In this document: in pieces, positions 1-8,850 of the stretch
How the letters are laid out: every line of letters starts with the position of its first letter
Numbering within the stretch: position 1 is the stretch's first letter
NCBI GenBank assembly: GCA_023393115.1
Contig: JAEWMS010000026.1
Span: 1 to 64,000 of the forward strand
Direction of reading: 5' to 3'
DNA: 64,000 nt
Source of the DNA: Bacillota bacterium
GTDB lineage: Bacteria > Bacillota > Clostridia > Acetivibrionales > DSM-1351
Translations under genes and position numbers: made by a program
The notes under the pieces: generated by a model
What the model saw: the letters and a program-made list of their open reading frames with translations, nothing else
What the model was told of the DNA's origin: nothing
Databases searched by the model: none

Positions 1-119
1 CTAGCCGTACATGGAAACCTAATGTAAGAAAAATAAAGATAATTGATAATGGCACACCAAAATCAATTAACATATGCACAAGGTGTCTTCGTTCAAACAA
101 AGTTACCAGAGCTATCTAA
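1..119 (+). CDS. rpmB: 50S ribosomal protein L28, C-terminal part (gene cut by window edge)
   Basis: The frame is open from the window edge to the TAA at 117-119 and gives the last 38 residues of L28, a large-subunit ribosomal protein. Recognisable pieces are RTWKPNVRK near the visible start and CTRCLRSNKVTRAI at the end. The CTRC pair at visible codons 25-28 marks the zinc-binding form of L28; its partner Cys pair lies outside the window. The start codon is also outside. A perfect terminator hairpin follows 26 nt after the stop, so this gene ends its transcript. Identification rests on the conserved tail only, but that tail is very characteristic. Confidence 0.9.
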   Translation, partial: SRTWKPNVRKIKIIDNGTPKSINICTRCLRSNKVTRAI

Positions 120-145
120 TTTGATTATATCAATTTATTAAAAAT

Positions 146-169
146 AAAAAAGCGTCCTAACGCTTTTTT
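146..169 (+). terminator. Intrinsic terminator of rpmB
   Basis: A perfect 10-bp stem (146-155 with 160-169) closes a 4-nt loop. The 3' arm itself carries a T-run that continues ATTTTT. It lies 26 nt downstream of the rpmB stop codon. Confidence 0.9.
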
Positions 170-525
170 ATTTTTATCTTTATTTTTCCTTTATTTATCT
201 CAAAATTTGCAGCTTAAAGCCTCATCTATTCAGACTGGAAAAGCTCTTATTTATCATCAGTAATTAATCAGCCAATTCTAAACACCTTTTTCAATATGCT
301 TCCGAAAAATTTTGGCATTTTAACAACTACTATCTTCATTATTACACTCCCCCCACAATGGCTCCTTACTATTTATCATATTCCCCAAACTTTAATTTCG
401 TGTATAATAATAAAAATCTTTTTCTAAAACTGTCTAATTCAGATAGAAGGTGAATAAATATATAGTACAAGTATCTTTTCAAATTCGCTTGTGTACGCGC
501 CTATAGGCTAGGATGGGAGATTGAT
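170..525. other. Intergenic region with possible promoter for the 526 gene
   Basis: AT-rich stretch with no coding potential that I recognise. A TATAAT hexamer at 403-408, preceded by TG, could be a -10 box for the downstream gene, but no good -35 box is visible at 17 nt spacing. A GGATGGGAG ribosome binding site precedes the ATG at 526. I see no repeat or RNA element here. Confidence 0.4.
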
Positions 526-1206
526 ATGAACGTCATAATTATTTCAAATTATAAAAGAAAATTACTTATATTAATAGCAATATTTTTATTATGGATAATA
601 TTTTTTATTGGAGCAAAACTGTTATATGATAATACTATTCAGTACACTATAAATGTTAATAGTAACTTATCTCTGTCCTACCCATCAAAAATGAGCATCA
701 AAAATATCTATTCCAAATACAGTGACTCTTCACCATACATTCAGGCAAGTAACAATAACTATAAAAACTTTGTTGAATTCAAGTCTGTTGAGGAGGGTTT
801 TGTGTTTAGCTATCCTTCCTTGTTTAAGCTTGATCAGCAGAGTTTTCCAGGTAGTGAGATATTATATCACATAGATTTTCAGAACACTGATGATAAGCAA
901 TTCTATGGTTTTGTTCAAGTCTGGAACATGCCCCAGTCCCTTGAAAGCTTTCTTGAGTCATCTAAGGAAGCTGCTATGAATGAATTTATTGATTTTGTCT
1001 CTAAAAAGATTATAGTAAACGGCTTGAATGGCTACTTTTGGGAATATACTACCGAAGGTGCAAATGAAAAATACAAAAACCTGGAGGTTTTCCTGACTAA
1101 AGGCTCCAAGTTTTATAGAATCAGCTTCTATATTCCAGAAGAAAATTATGATAAAAAAGACTACAATATGTTTTGGAAAATGGTTAATTCCTTTAAGGTA
1201 AAGTAA
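526..1206 (+). CDS. Membrane-anchored protein of unknown function, possible PsbP/DcrB-like outer domain
   Basis: A 226-residue protein with a basic N-terminus and one hydrophobic segment (about residues 12-33), followed by an outside-facing domain. It is most likely anchored in the membrane by an uncleaved signal sequence. The domain has the pattern SYPSLFKL ... YRISFYIP ... FWKMVNSFKV. This resembles the strand-helix layout of small PsbP/DcrB-like domains, and a similar pattern recurs in the 53438-55405 protein; that assignment is inference. The start is supported by a GGATGGGAG site 6 nt upstream. It is convergent with the GGDEF gene: the two stop codons abut with no spacer. I do not recognise a specific function. 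Confidence 0.75.
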   Translation: MNVIIISNYKRKLLILIAIFLLWIIFFIGAKLLYDNTIQYTINVNSNLSLSYPSKMSIKNIYSKYSDSSPYIQASNNNYKNFVEFKSVEEGFVFSYPSLFKLDQQSFPGSEILYHIDFQNTDDKQFYGFVQVWNMPQSLESFLESSKEAAMNEFIDFVSKKIIVNGLNGYFWEYTTEGANEKYKNLEVFLTKGSKFYRISFYIPEENYDKKDYNMFWKMVNSFKVK

Positions 1207-2895
1207 TTAGCCTTCTTTCTTATCTGCAGTGGTAGCGATTTTAACACAGTTTCTTCCGTTCTCTTTAGCTTTGTACAAGGCATTATCGGCATCTTTTATC
1301 AGCTCCATGTGATTTGCTGAAATGTCCGGGAAGCAGGAAATGCCGAAGCTGGCTGTAACTGAAGCAGAAATAAGATTATCTCTTACTATGTTATTTGCTA
1401 TTTTAATTCGTAAATCCTCAATCTTTTCATAAGCCTCCGAAGCAGTTGTTCTTGGAAGGATTATGACAAACTCCTCTCCACCAAATCTGGCTATGGTATC
1501 AGTAGATCTAAGATTACTCTTAACAGTTTGAGCTACACTTTTTAATACCACATCTCCAAAAAGATGACCAAACGTATCATTAAACTTCTTAAATTTGTCA
1601 ATATCAAGGATAACAAGAGTCAAATCATATCCAAGAGTTTTTGCTGCATTATATTCATCAACGAATTTCTGATGAAAGTATACCCTGTTAAATACTCCTG
1701 TAAGCCCGTCTATTGTAGCCATTTCCTGCAGATTAGCATAAAGTTCGGCATTTTCAATGGCCATACTTACTTGCTTCCCAATAGTGACTAAGAGTCTCAG
1801 GTTGTTTTCATCAAAGGTATTAGCGTTCTTGTGTTCAATGAGGGTAACACCAAACTTTCTGGATTTTGAGCTTAAAGGTAAACATATGAAAGAACCGATT
1901 TCACGGGTTTTAATAAAATCATAGTTATTGGGAATAACAGAATTCTCCATGACCGGTTTTTCGTTTTCCAAAATATCAAGTAAAAATCTGCAATTAATAT
2001 TATCATTTAGTACTGCTAGATCTTCCTTCTTTTGAATATTCGTAAATTGAACCTTTAGTCGGTTCTTTTTTTGGTCAAGTAAAACTATGGTTGAGTAATT
2101 AACTCCCATAACTCCAATAATTACATCATTAACAAAATTTAACAGATCATTTATATCCAGAATCGACCCTATAGCTTCACTTATCTGCTGAAGTGTATAG
2201 AATTCGGCAATACTTGAAGTTAACCGACGATTTGTTTCTTCAAGCTTTTGATTTGTTTCCATTAACTTGTCGTATTGTTGCTTAGCTTCGTTCTGAGCCA
2301 CCTCAAGTTGTTCATACTTCTCTCCGAGTTCAACAACCAGTCGGGCATTCTCCATTTCACTTTTGAAGTTGTTGGTATAAACAGTAGAACTAAATTTAAG
2401 TATCATAAATAGTATAAAATACACAAAGAGCCCTATATATAATTCGTATGTCAACAGGCGGAAGGAAGGATTGTTACCTAGGATGAAATCTGCAAACAGG
2501 TATCCGATTTTAATAATTGCACTAAAGGATAATAACATATATCCTGCTTTCTCACCTTTATGTAAACTTAAGAAAATCAGAGGAATCAATAGAATTGCAG
2601 AATCTATGCCTCCGTACATATTCGATGTTAAAACCGATAGAATACCTACTTCACAATATCTGAAAATGATGAATACTTTGTCTGTGTATTTGGACAAACT
2701 ATTAATAGTTGTTGTTTTTATCACATTAAAAACAAATAAAGTAATAATTGATACATTCAACATTAATCCTTGCTTAATCAATATTTTCGATTCAATGTTA
2801 AAAGCATCTCTGATAGCATAACCTACTATCAGTAATACAATAAATACCCAATAAAGGTTAATTAAAACCTTTTCATATTTTTGTATTTTATTCAT
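1207..2895 (-). CDS. Membrane diguanylate cyclase with GAF and GGDEF domains
   Basis: Predicted to make cyclic di-GMP from two GTP. The 562-residue protein has about six hydrophobic segments in the first 175 residues, a coiled coil rich in Glu/Gln/Lys (about 178-235), a GAF sensor domain (about 240-385) and a C-terminal GGDEF domain. The active-site loop is GGEEF, near residue 470, so the cyclase should be active. An RSTD motif five residues before it is the usual inhibitory I-site, implying product feedback. I chose the ATG at 2895, which follows a GGAGG site; a longer frame to 2946 would overlap the upstream gene. It is last in a minus-strand run behind the FtsA-like gene, whose stop is 29 nt upstream. 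Confidence 0.92.
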   Translation of the reverse strand: MNKIQKYEKVLINLYWVFIVLLIVGYAIRDAFNIESKILIKQGLMLNVSIITLFVFNVIKTTTINSLSKYTDKVFIIFRYCEVGILSVLTSNMYGGIDSAILLIPLIFLSLHKGEKAGYMLLSFSAIIKIGYLFADFILGNNPSFRLLTYELYIGLFVYFILFMILKFSSTVYTNNFKSEMENARLVVELGEKYEQLEVAQNEAKQQYDKLMETNQKLEETNRRLTSSIAEFYTLQQISEAIGSILDINDLLNFVNDVIIGVMGVNYSTIVLLDQKKNRLKVQFTNIQKKEDLAVLNDNINCRFLLDILENEKPVMENSVIPNNYDFIKTREIGSFICLPLSSKSRKFGVTLIEHKNANTFDENNLRLLVTIGKQVSMAIENAELYANLQEMATIDGLTGVFNRVYFHQKFVDEYNAAKTLGYDLTLVILDIDKFKKFNDTFGHLFGDVVLKSVAQTVKSNLRSTDTIARFGGEEFVIILPRTTASEAYEKIEDLRIKIANNIVRDNLISASVTASFGISCFPDISANHMELIKDADNALYKAKENGRNCVKIATTADKKEG

Positions 2896-2924
2896 AGTTC
2901 CTCCACGTCCAGTAAAATATATTT

Positions 2925-5036
2925 TTAGGTCCTGAACTTTTCCCAATATATCTCTATCTCATCACCAGATACTATGTTGTCAGTAAAATTCGCTACTCTA
3001 CCGTTTAATTTCAATACAATATTCCCTTTAGGTGACGTTAAATCAAAATTTATATAACTAAATACGTCGACAAAAATGTATTGTCTATTATCTTCAAGTT
3101 TGATTTTGTCACCGTTCACAGTTATCACAAACCCCTTATCCCTAGTAGTGCCTACTGCACCAGCTTCGCTTAAAACTGTTTGGTCTGAAAGTTGTAAATA
3201 TGCTTGAGCAATGTTATCTCTCTGCTGATTATCTTGATTCCCTTCTTTCTCACTGATAGTTATCCTATCATTTTCTTCAAGCACATACTCCTTGTCCTTT
3301 GGCTCACCATTTACCAATAAAAGCCCGTCTTCCACATTCAGGTTGAATTCGGCAGCAAGTTGACCAAGCTTGATAATTTCATTAAGAGTTATGTCATCCC
3401 CATCATTGATTTCCGCTTCAGAATTCCTTATTTCACCATTAACAATTACCTTTGGAACCAGCTTCAAAACATCACCATTTAGGCTTATTGTAAATCCATT
3501 CGGGTTAACAGTATAGTCACTTATTCTCTTCGTTGCACTCTTTCCGTTGATTGCCGGTTTTACATCGATATTATCTCCAACAGATATGATGGAATCAAGG
3601 CTGGCAGGTGAATTATTGACGGTTATTTCTGCAGCAATTCCATGTTCTCCTTTAACAAACATCGGATTTCCGTTAATATTGAATTTTAATGATTTACCTG
3701 TTCTTCCTATCAGCTTGTCCGGATTAAAACCAATCAATATTAAAGCATCTGCAACTGTTAGCTTTTTAGAGTTTAACAGCTGAATCTTTTCTCCATTAAC
3801 TGTTACAGATAAGAAGTCCTGTCCCTTTTTTGAATGAGCCATCATAGCTATTCCAAAAGGAGTAATGGATTCCGGCCCTGATAGCTTCTTCAGCTTTGTC
3901 TTAATATTTGGAATGACATCTCTTCCTCGTACTGCAACTCTATCGGAATTGATACCCAATCTGTTTGCTATCTTTTCTGTGAGCCCCGGAATCTGACTTC
4001 CTCCGCCTATTAAAAATACAGCATTTGGAGCCTTTTGATTATAATCCAGAATTTTCTCAGCAATACTATTTGCCAGTAATTCAATAGAAGGCTCGAGAAC
4101 TTCCAGAGCTTGTGCTCTATTAATCTGGTGTTTCTTTCCCAAAATATCGGTATATTTTATTACTTCTGACTTTGAAGTTATGGATATCTTTATTTTTTCA
4201 GCTGTGTTGAAATCAACAAGATATTCCTGAGCAATTCTTTCTGTTATCTCATCTCCGGCTGTCGGCACCATACCATAAGCAACTACGGACCCGTCCCTGG
4301 TTATGGCAATATCGGAAGTACCTGCCCCAATATCTACCAAAACTAGGTTAAGCAGTCTGAGGTCTTTTGGTATTGTTACACTTATAGCAGCTATAGGCTC
4401 AAGAGTAAGACCTGCCACCTCCAAGCCGACCCTGCTCATAACTGTATATAAGCTGTCTACTACAACGTGCGGTAAAAAGGTAGCCAAGACCTCAACGCCT
4501 ATTTTTTTGCCTTTATGCCCTAACAGAGAAGATATAACATATCCGTTAAGAAAGTAATTTACAACACTATAGCCTACACAATAAAACGGACCCTTCTCCT
4601 CATTTGAGAGTTCATTGTCCAACTGTACCTGTGCGTTCTGGATGGCGTCAACCTCCATACTGCCAACTATATCTGCTGTTATTTCCCTTCCCTGTTCAAT
4701 TTCATATTCAAGCTTTGTCTGACTGGTCTTTAATACTCTTCCTGCCGCAGCAATGGCAACTTTTGTCAATGGCAAGCCAAGTACAGCCTCTAACCTGTCT
4801 TTTACCTCCCTGACAACTTCGGCAACCTTATTTATATCATGAATCTGTCCATCAAGCATTGCACGGCTTTTATGTTCATAAACTTCTGCTGCGATTACTT
4901 TAAAAATTTCCTTTTCATAGTACCCGACAATACCTACAACAGTCCTCGTCCCTATGTCCAGTGCAAATATCAGATCTTCCGGGTTATAGTTATCTTTTAT
5001 TTCTTCCTGCTTTGCTGTCTTTGGTTTACTAGGCAT
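2925..5036 (-). CDS. FtsA-like cell division ATPase with long C-terminal extension
   Basis: The N-terminal ~390 residues form an actin/Hsp70-type ATPase like FtsA. The phosphate-binding motif is ALDIGTRTVVGIVG near residue 25, a second phosphate loop reads DIGAGTSDIA, and an adenosine motif reads FLIGGGSQIPGL. FtsA links the FtsZ ring to the membrane. At 703 residues this protein is far longer than classical FtsA (about 420). The extra ~310 residues contain repeated small beta-rich modules beginning VTVNGEKIQL and ITVNGDKIKL and ending in a GD-x-I-x-V/I turn, and no obvious C-terminal amphipathic helix is seen. Clostridia often carry this second, longer FtsA form; its exact role is not clear. 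It sits 25 nt downstream of nth in the same run. Confidence 0.85.
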   Translation of the reverse strand: MPSKPKTAKQEEIKDNYNPEDLIFALDIGTRTVVGIVGYYEKEIFKVIAAEVYEHKSRAMLDGQIHDINKVAEVVREVKDRLEAVLGLPLTKVAIAAAGRVLKTSQTKLEYEIEQGREITADIVGSMEVDAIQNAQVQLDNELSNEEKGPFYCVGYSVVNYFLNGYVISSLLGHKGKKIGVEVLATFLPHVVVDSLYTVMSRVGLEVAGLTLEPIAAISVTIPKDLRLLNLVLVDIGAGTSDIAITRDGSVVAYGMVPTAGDEITERIAQEYLVDFNTAEKIKISITSKSEVIKYTDILGKKHQINRAQALEVLEPSIELLANSIAEKILDYNQKAPNAVFLIGGGSQIPGLTEKIANRLGINSDRVAVRGRDVIPNIKTKLKKLSGPESITPFGIAMMAHSKKGQDFLSVTVNGEKIQLLNSKKLTVADALILIGFNPDKLIGRTGKSLKFNINGNPMFVKGEHGIAAEITVNNSPASLDSIISVGDNIDVKPAINGKSATKRISDYTVNPNGFTISLNGDVLKLVPKVIVNGEIRNSEAEINDGDDITLNEIIKLGQLAAEFNLNVEDGLLLVNGEPKDKEYVLEENDRITISEKEGNQDNQQRDNIAQAYLQLSDQTVLSEAGAVGTTRDKGFVITVNGDKIKLEDNRQYIFVDVFSYINFDLTSPKGNIVLKLNGRVANFTDNIVSGDEIEIYWEKFRT

Positions 5037-5061
5037 TTACCATCCCCACTTTAATAGTAGT

Positions 5062-5700
5062 TTAAACCTTGATTTTTTTATAGTGATCACATAAGCTGTT
5101 TATTTTACAATTCTCACAGTCAGGTTTTCTGGCGTTACAAATTTCTCTTCCATGAAAAACAAGCTTGTGACAAAAATCAGCCCATCTTTCCTTTGGTACA
5201 ATTTTTTGCAAATCATATTCTATCTTTTCAGGATCTTCATTCTTAGTTAGCCCTATATGGTTTGAAAGCCTTTTAGCATGTGTATCTACCACTACTCCCT
5301 GAATACCATATATCTCGTACAGTACAAGATTTGCAGTTTTTCTTCCCACACCAGGCAGTTGGAGCAGCTCCTCCATATTGTTAGGGATCTTGCCATCGTA
5401 TTTCTCAACGAGTTGCTTACAGCAGGCTATTATGTTCTTCGCCTTATTTCTGTAGAAACCGGTTGATCTAATATCCTGTTCCAGTTCAGAAAGATCTGCA
5501 TTTGCAAAATCCTCAGCGGTCTGATACTTCTTATATAAATCCTTGGCGACTATATTGACTCGCGCATCTGTACACTGCGCAGCCAACTGGGTCGAGATCA
5601 ACAGCTGTAAAGGATTCTCATATTCAAGGGAGCACTCAGCATTTGGATAGAGCTCATCTAACACTTTCAATATTTCAACAACTTTTTGTTTTTTATTCAT
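5062..5700 (-). CDS. nth: Endonuclease III, base excision repair glycosylase/AP lyase
   Basis: Removes oxidised pyrimidines from DNA and nicks the abasic site. The 212-residue length is typical. The helix-hairpin-helix reads LPGVGRKTAN and contains the catalytic Lys; the catalytic Asp lies in VVDTHAKR. A C-terminal [4Fe-4S] ligand set is complete with spacing C-x6-C-x2-C-x5-C. The ATG at 5700 overlaps the last codons of glgA by 8 nt, suggesting translational coupling. Confidence 0.97.
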   Translation of the reverse strand: MNKKQKVVEILKVLDELYPNAECSLEYENPLQLLISTQLAAQCTDARVNIVAKDLYKKYQTAEDFANADLSELEQDIRSTGFYRNKAKNIIACCKQLVEKYDGKIPNNMEELLQLPGVGRKTANLVLYEIYGIQGVVVDTHAKRLSNHIGLTKNEDPEKIEYDLQKIVPKERWADFCHKLVFHGREICNARKPDCENCKINSLCDHYKKIKV

Positions 5701-7174
5701 GAGGTACTCCCACTTTCACCCGGTCAATAGCAAGTTGATACAGTTCAAGATAAGCCCTGCTTGGTTTTTTCCAGGAAAATTCACTTTCAAGAGCCAGATT
5801 AACCAGGTCTCTCCAAACGGCAGGTTTATTTTTATAGGTGTTAACTGCTCTTTGCAGCGTTTCTCTGAAAGCAGATACGCTAAACTCCTCAAATGAAAAG
5901 CCATTCCCCTCTTTATTATCTGTATCATAATCTATAATTGTCTCAGCAAGACCTCCAGTGGCCCTGACAACAGGTATAGTACCATACCTCAAACTTATTA
6001 TCTGTCCTAGACCGCAAGGCTCAAATCTGGATGGCATCAGAAACATATCACAGGCTGAATAAATTCTCTTAGCCAGATCGGTGTTGAATTCAAAAACTGC
6101 TGAGACATTATCAGGATACTTCCTTTGTAATCGGGCCAATATTTTATGATAATAGTCGTCACCCAGGCCAAGAACAGCCAGCTGTGCATCTTCCTTTTCA
6201 ATAAACTCCTCTATACAACCCGTTAACAATTCCAATCCCTTCTGTCCCGTCAGCCTGGTTACTACTCCCATTAATGGTGCTGTACTTTCCTTAAGGCCCA
6301 ATTCCTTCTGTAAAGCTTTTTTATTCTCGCTTTTCAGTGCAGCACTCTTTTTATTGTAGTTAACATACAGGCACTTATCTTGTTCAGGATTGAATTCTTC
6401 ATAGGATATACCGTTTACTATTCCAAATAGGTCTTTTTGTCTTTTAACCAAGACGCCTTCCATTCTTTCGCCATAAGCAGAGGTCAAAATCTCCTCGGCA
6501 TACTGTTTACTGACAGTATTGATTTTATCAGCATAAACAAGTCCGCATTTCATAAAGCTGAACATACCATAAAATTCGGCTTTGTCAGGGACAAAAAATT
6601 CAGTCTCCAAATTCAAAAATTCATTTACCTCAGCTCCGAAATTCCCCTGGTACTCAAGATTATGAATAGTATATATTGTCGCAATATTACTATATAATTC
6701 CTGTTTACAATACTTTTCCTTCAATAACAGGCAAATTGGGCCAGTATGCCAATCATTACAATGAATGATGTCAGGTATGAAATCAACATACTTAAGCATT
6801 TCCAGAGAAGCCTTACACATTAATATAAACCTCTGAGCATCATCATTGTAGCAATAGATGCCTTCTCTGTTAAAATAATGATGATTCTCTATGAAATAAA
6901 TAGGTATGGATCCTTTTTCTGAACTTTCGATATTTCCTTTCTTAATTATGCAGGTTTCTTTCCTGTTTCCCATCTCCACAGGGAAATCACAAAGATAATC
7001 CATTTTGTCATTTATAAAACCATATCGGGGCATTACAATCCTTACATCATGCCCGAGCAGTGTTAATTCTTTTGGTAATGAGCCGGCCACATCAGCCAAA
7101 CCACCTGTTTTGGCAAAGGGTTCAACCTCTGCTGAAACAAAAAGGACTTTAAGTTTTTTATGTTCTAAATTCAC
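5693..7174 (-). CDS. glgA: Glycogen (starch) synthase
   Basis: Transfers glucose from ADP-glucose to the growing alpha-1,4-glucan. This is a GT5-family enzyme of 493 residues, normal for bacterial GlgA. It has the ADP-glucose-binding KTGGLADV motif near residue 22 and the C-terminal catalytic region RFEPCGLGQ ... GTIPVVRATGGLAETI. The start is a GTG at 7174, placed 7 nt after a GGGAGG site. No glgB, glgC or glgD lies beside it, so storage-polymer synthesis must rely on genes elsewhere. It lies between the HD-GYP gene (21 nt upstream) and nth (overlapping). Confidence 0.96.
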   Translation of the reverse strand: MNLEHKKLKVLFVSAEVEPFAKTGGLADVAGSLPKELTLLGHDVRIVMPRYGFINDKMDYLCDFPVEMGNRKETCIIKKGNIESSEKGSIPIYFIENHHYFNREGIYCYNDDAQRFILMCKASLEMLKYVDFIPDIIHCNDWHTGPICLLLKEKYCKQELYSNIATIYTIHNLEYQGNFGAEVNEFLNLETEFFVPDKAEFYGMFSFMKCGLVYADKINTVSKQYAEEILTSAYGERMEGVLVKRQKDLFGIVNGISYEEFNPEQDKCLYVNYNKKSAALKSENKKALQKELGLKESTAPLMGVVTRLTGQKGLELLTGCIEEFIEKEDAQLAVLGLGDDYYHKILARLQRKYPDNVSAVFEFNTDLAKRIYSACDMFLMPSRFEPCGLGQIISLRYGTIPVVRATGGLAETIIDYDTDNKEGNGFSFEEFSVSAFRETLQRAVNTYKNKPAVWRDLVNLALESEFSWKKPSRAYLELYQLAIDRVKVGVPHE

Positions 7175-7195
7175 ACAGTTACCTCCCAGCTATAC

Positions 7196-8668
7196 CTAAA
7201 CTAATTCTCTAATCATCTTAATAAATACATCAGAAATTTCGGGGTCAAACTGAATTCCCTTACAACGTTCAATTTCATTGATGGCCAACTCCATTGTCAT
7301 ACCCTTCCTATAGGTTCTGTCACTGGTCATAGCATCAAAAGCATCAGCTATACATAATATTCTTCCCAACAAACTGATTTCCTCACCCTTAAGTCCATAT
7401 GGATAGCCACTGCCGTTATATTTTTCATGATGCTCAAGAATTGCTCTTAACCCCTTACCTAAAAATTCTACATTTTTTAGTATATTATAGGATATCTGAG
7501 GATGTTTCTTAATTTCTTCATATTCCTGGTCTGTCAGCTGATCAGTTTTATTTAGTATTGATGCTGAAATACCTATTTTACCAATATCGTGAAGTATTGC
7601 AGCATATCTTAAGTCCTCAATAACATCCTCCTCAAGATTCATGCTTGCTGCAATCTCGCATGATATTTCCATAACTCTCTGGCAATGACCGCTTGTATAA
7701 GAATCCTTCGCCTCAATGGCATTAACAAGGGACATTACAGTTTGTATGTAACCTGTATTTAAACTTTCAGAGTACTTTAGCAGCTCCTCATTCTTAATAC
7801 GAAGTTCTTCCTTGGCAATATTAAGATTATTTATATTATCGTTGAGATCATCGTTAACTGCAGCTGTTTCTTCATACAAGGCCTCAATTTCCTGCTTTTG
7901 TGCATATACATCGTTAAAGAGCTGAGATTTGTTCATGGCAACAGCCGCGTAATTTGCAATACTCATCAGGAAGGACAGGTTTGCCTTCTTAAATGAATTT
8001 ATCATAGGTGTTTCAATAAAAATAACACCAAGCTGTTCGTTGGAAATGCTTAGAGGAATTGCGAGTTTATCCCCGCGGATACCCCTTTTTTTTATGATAA
8101 TATTCGAATTAACTACAATTGAATTTGTTGCAAAACATTTAGTAACAACAGAATCAGTATCAAAGGATTTACCGACTTCGTCAAAACTAACGCCTAATTC
8201 GTACTTACAATATACCTGAGGGGAATCCATATCTTTAAAACAAATCAAACACCTGTCACAACCGGTGAATTTTCTATATACATCAAAAACATACTCTACA
8301 ATATTATCCATATCCACAGTTGAGTTGAACTTTTCAGAAGTGACCCTTAGAACCTCCAACTCATTTTGCTTTTCAACCAACAATTTGAATGTCTTTAATG
8401 CATTTCTTTCCCTGCCTGGGAACAAAAAACGTCCGTGTATATTATATATGTCTGTATATTTATTTATAACCTTTTTAGCTTTTGAATTTCTTTTGATTAT
8501 CAAGGCAATAAATTCCATAGTATTCAGTAATAGAATTACAATAGCCAAAGAAAAGCTAAAATAAACTAAATTCTTAGCCCCAGTATTCATACCATAGAGA
8601 AAAAAGGGTATAGCTATTATTCCTGCCAATAACTTGGCAATATGGGAATAATACTTAAAAAAATTCAT
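7196..8668 (-). CDS. Membrane HD-GYP phosphodiesterase with GAF domain
   Basis: Predicted to hydrolyse cyclic di-GMP. Two hydrophobic segments occupy the first ~60 residues, followed by a GAF domain (about 100-255), a coiled-coil linker, and an HD-GYP domain (about 300-490). Metal-binding and signature residues are visible: HDIGKIG for the HD pair, ILEHHEKYNGSGYP for the GYP segment, and IADAFDAMTSDRTYR. The protein begins a minus-strand run whose last gene is a diguanylate cyclase, so opposing c-di-GMP enzymes bracket the cluster. The start ATG follows a GGAGGG site. The signal sensed by the GAF domain is unknown. Confidence 0.93.
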   Translation of the reverse strand: MNFFKYYSHIAKLLAGIIAIPFFLYGMNTGAKNLVYFSFSLAIVILLLNTMEFIALIIKRNSKAKKVINKYTDIYNIHGRFLFPGRERNALKTFKLLVEKQNELEVLRVTSEKFNSTVDMDNIVEYVFDVYRKFTGCDRCLICFKDMDSPQVYCKYELGVSFDEVGKSFDTDSVVTKCFATNSIVVNSNIIIKKRGIRGDKLAIPLSISNEQLGVIFIETPMINSFKKANLSFLMSIANYAAVAMNKSQLFNDVYAQKQEIEALYEETAAVNDDLNDNINNLNIAKEELRIKNEELLKYSESLNTGYIQTVMSLVNAIEAKDSYTSGHCQRVMEISCEIAASMNLEEDVIEDLRYAAILHDIGKIGISASILNKTDQLTDQEYEEIKKHPQISYNILKNVEFLGKGLRAILEHHEKYNGSGYPYGLKGEEISLLGRILCIADAFDAMTSDRTYRKGMTMELAINEIERCKGIQFDPEISDVFIKMIRELV

Positions 8669-8793
8669 GTATCCCTCCGCCGTTTATATAGACATAGTAA
8701 ATTTTACTACAATCTAATTTTAAAGTTTTTTAGCAGTATTGGCAACATAAATAGTTATTTTTCTTCAATTAATATATATAGCTTTGTAAATAG

Positions 8794-8825
8794 AGAAGAT
8801 ACTGCTGATTCCAGCAGTATCTTCT
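8794..8825 (-). terminator. Hairpin downstream of htrA (likely terminator)
   Basis: A perfect 14-bp stem (8794-8807 with 8812-8825) around a 4-nt loop begins 26 nt past the htrA stop codon. The sequence after it on the minus strand is only weakly T-rich, so termination efficiency is uncertain. Confidence 0.65.
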
Positions 8826-8850
8826 TATATAAAGCACTTTCACATAGCAA

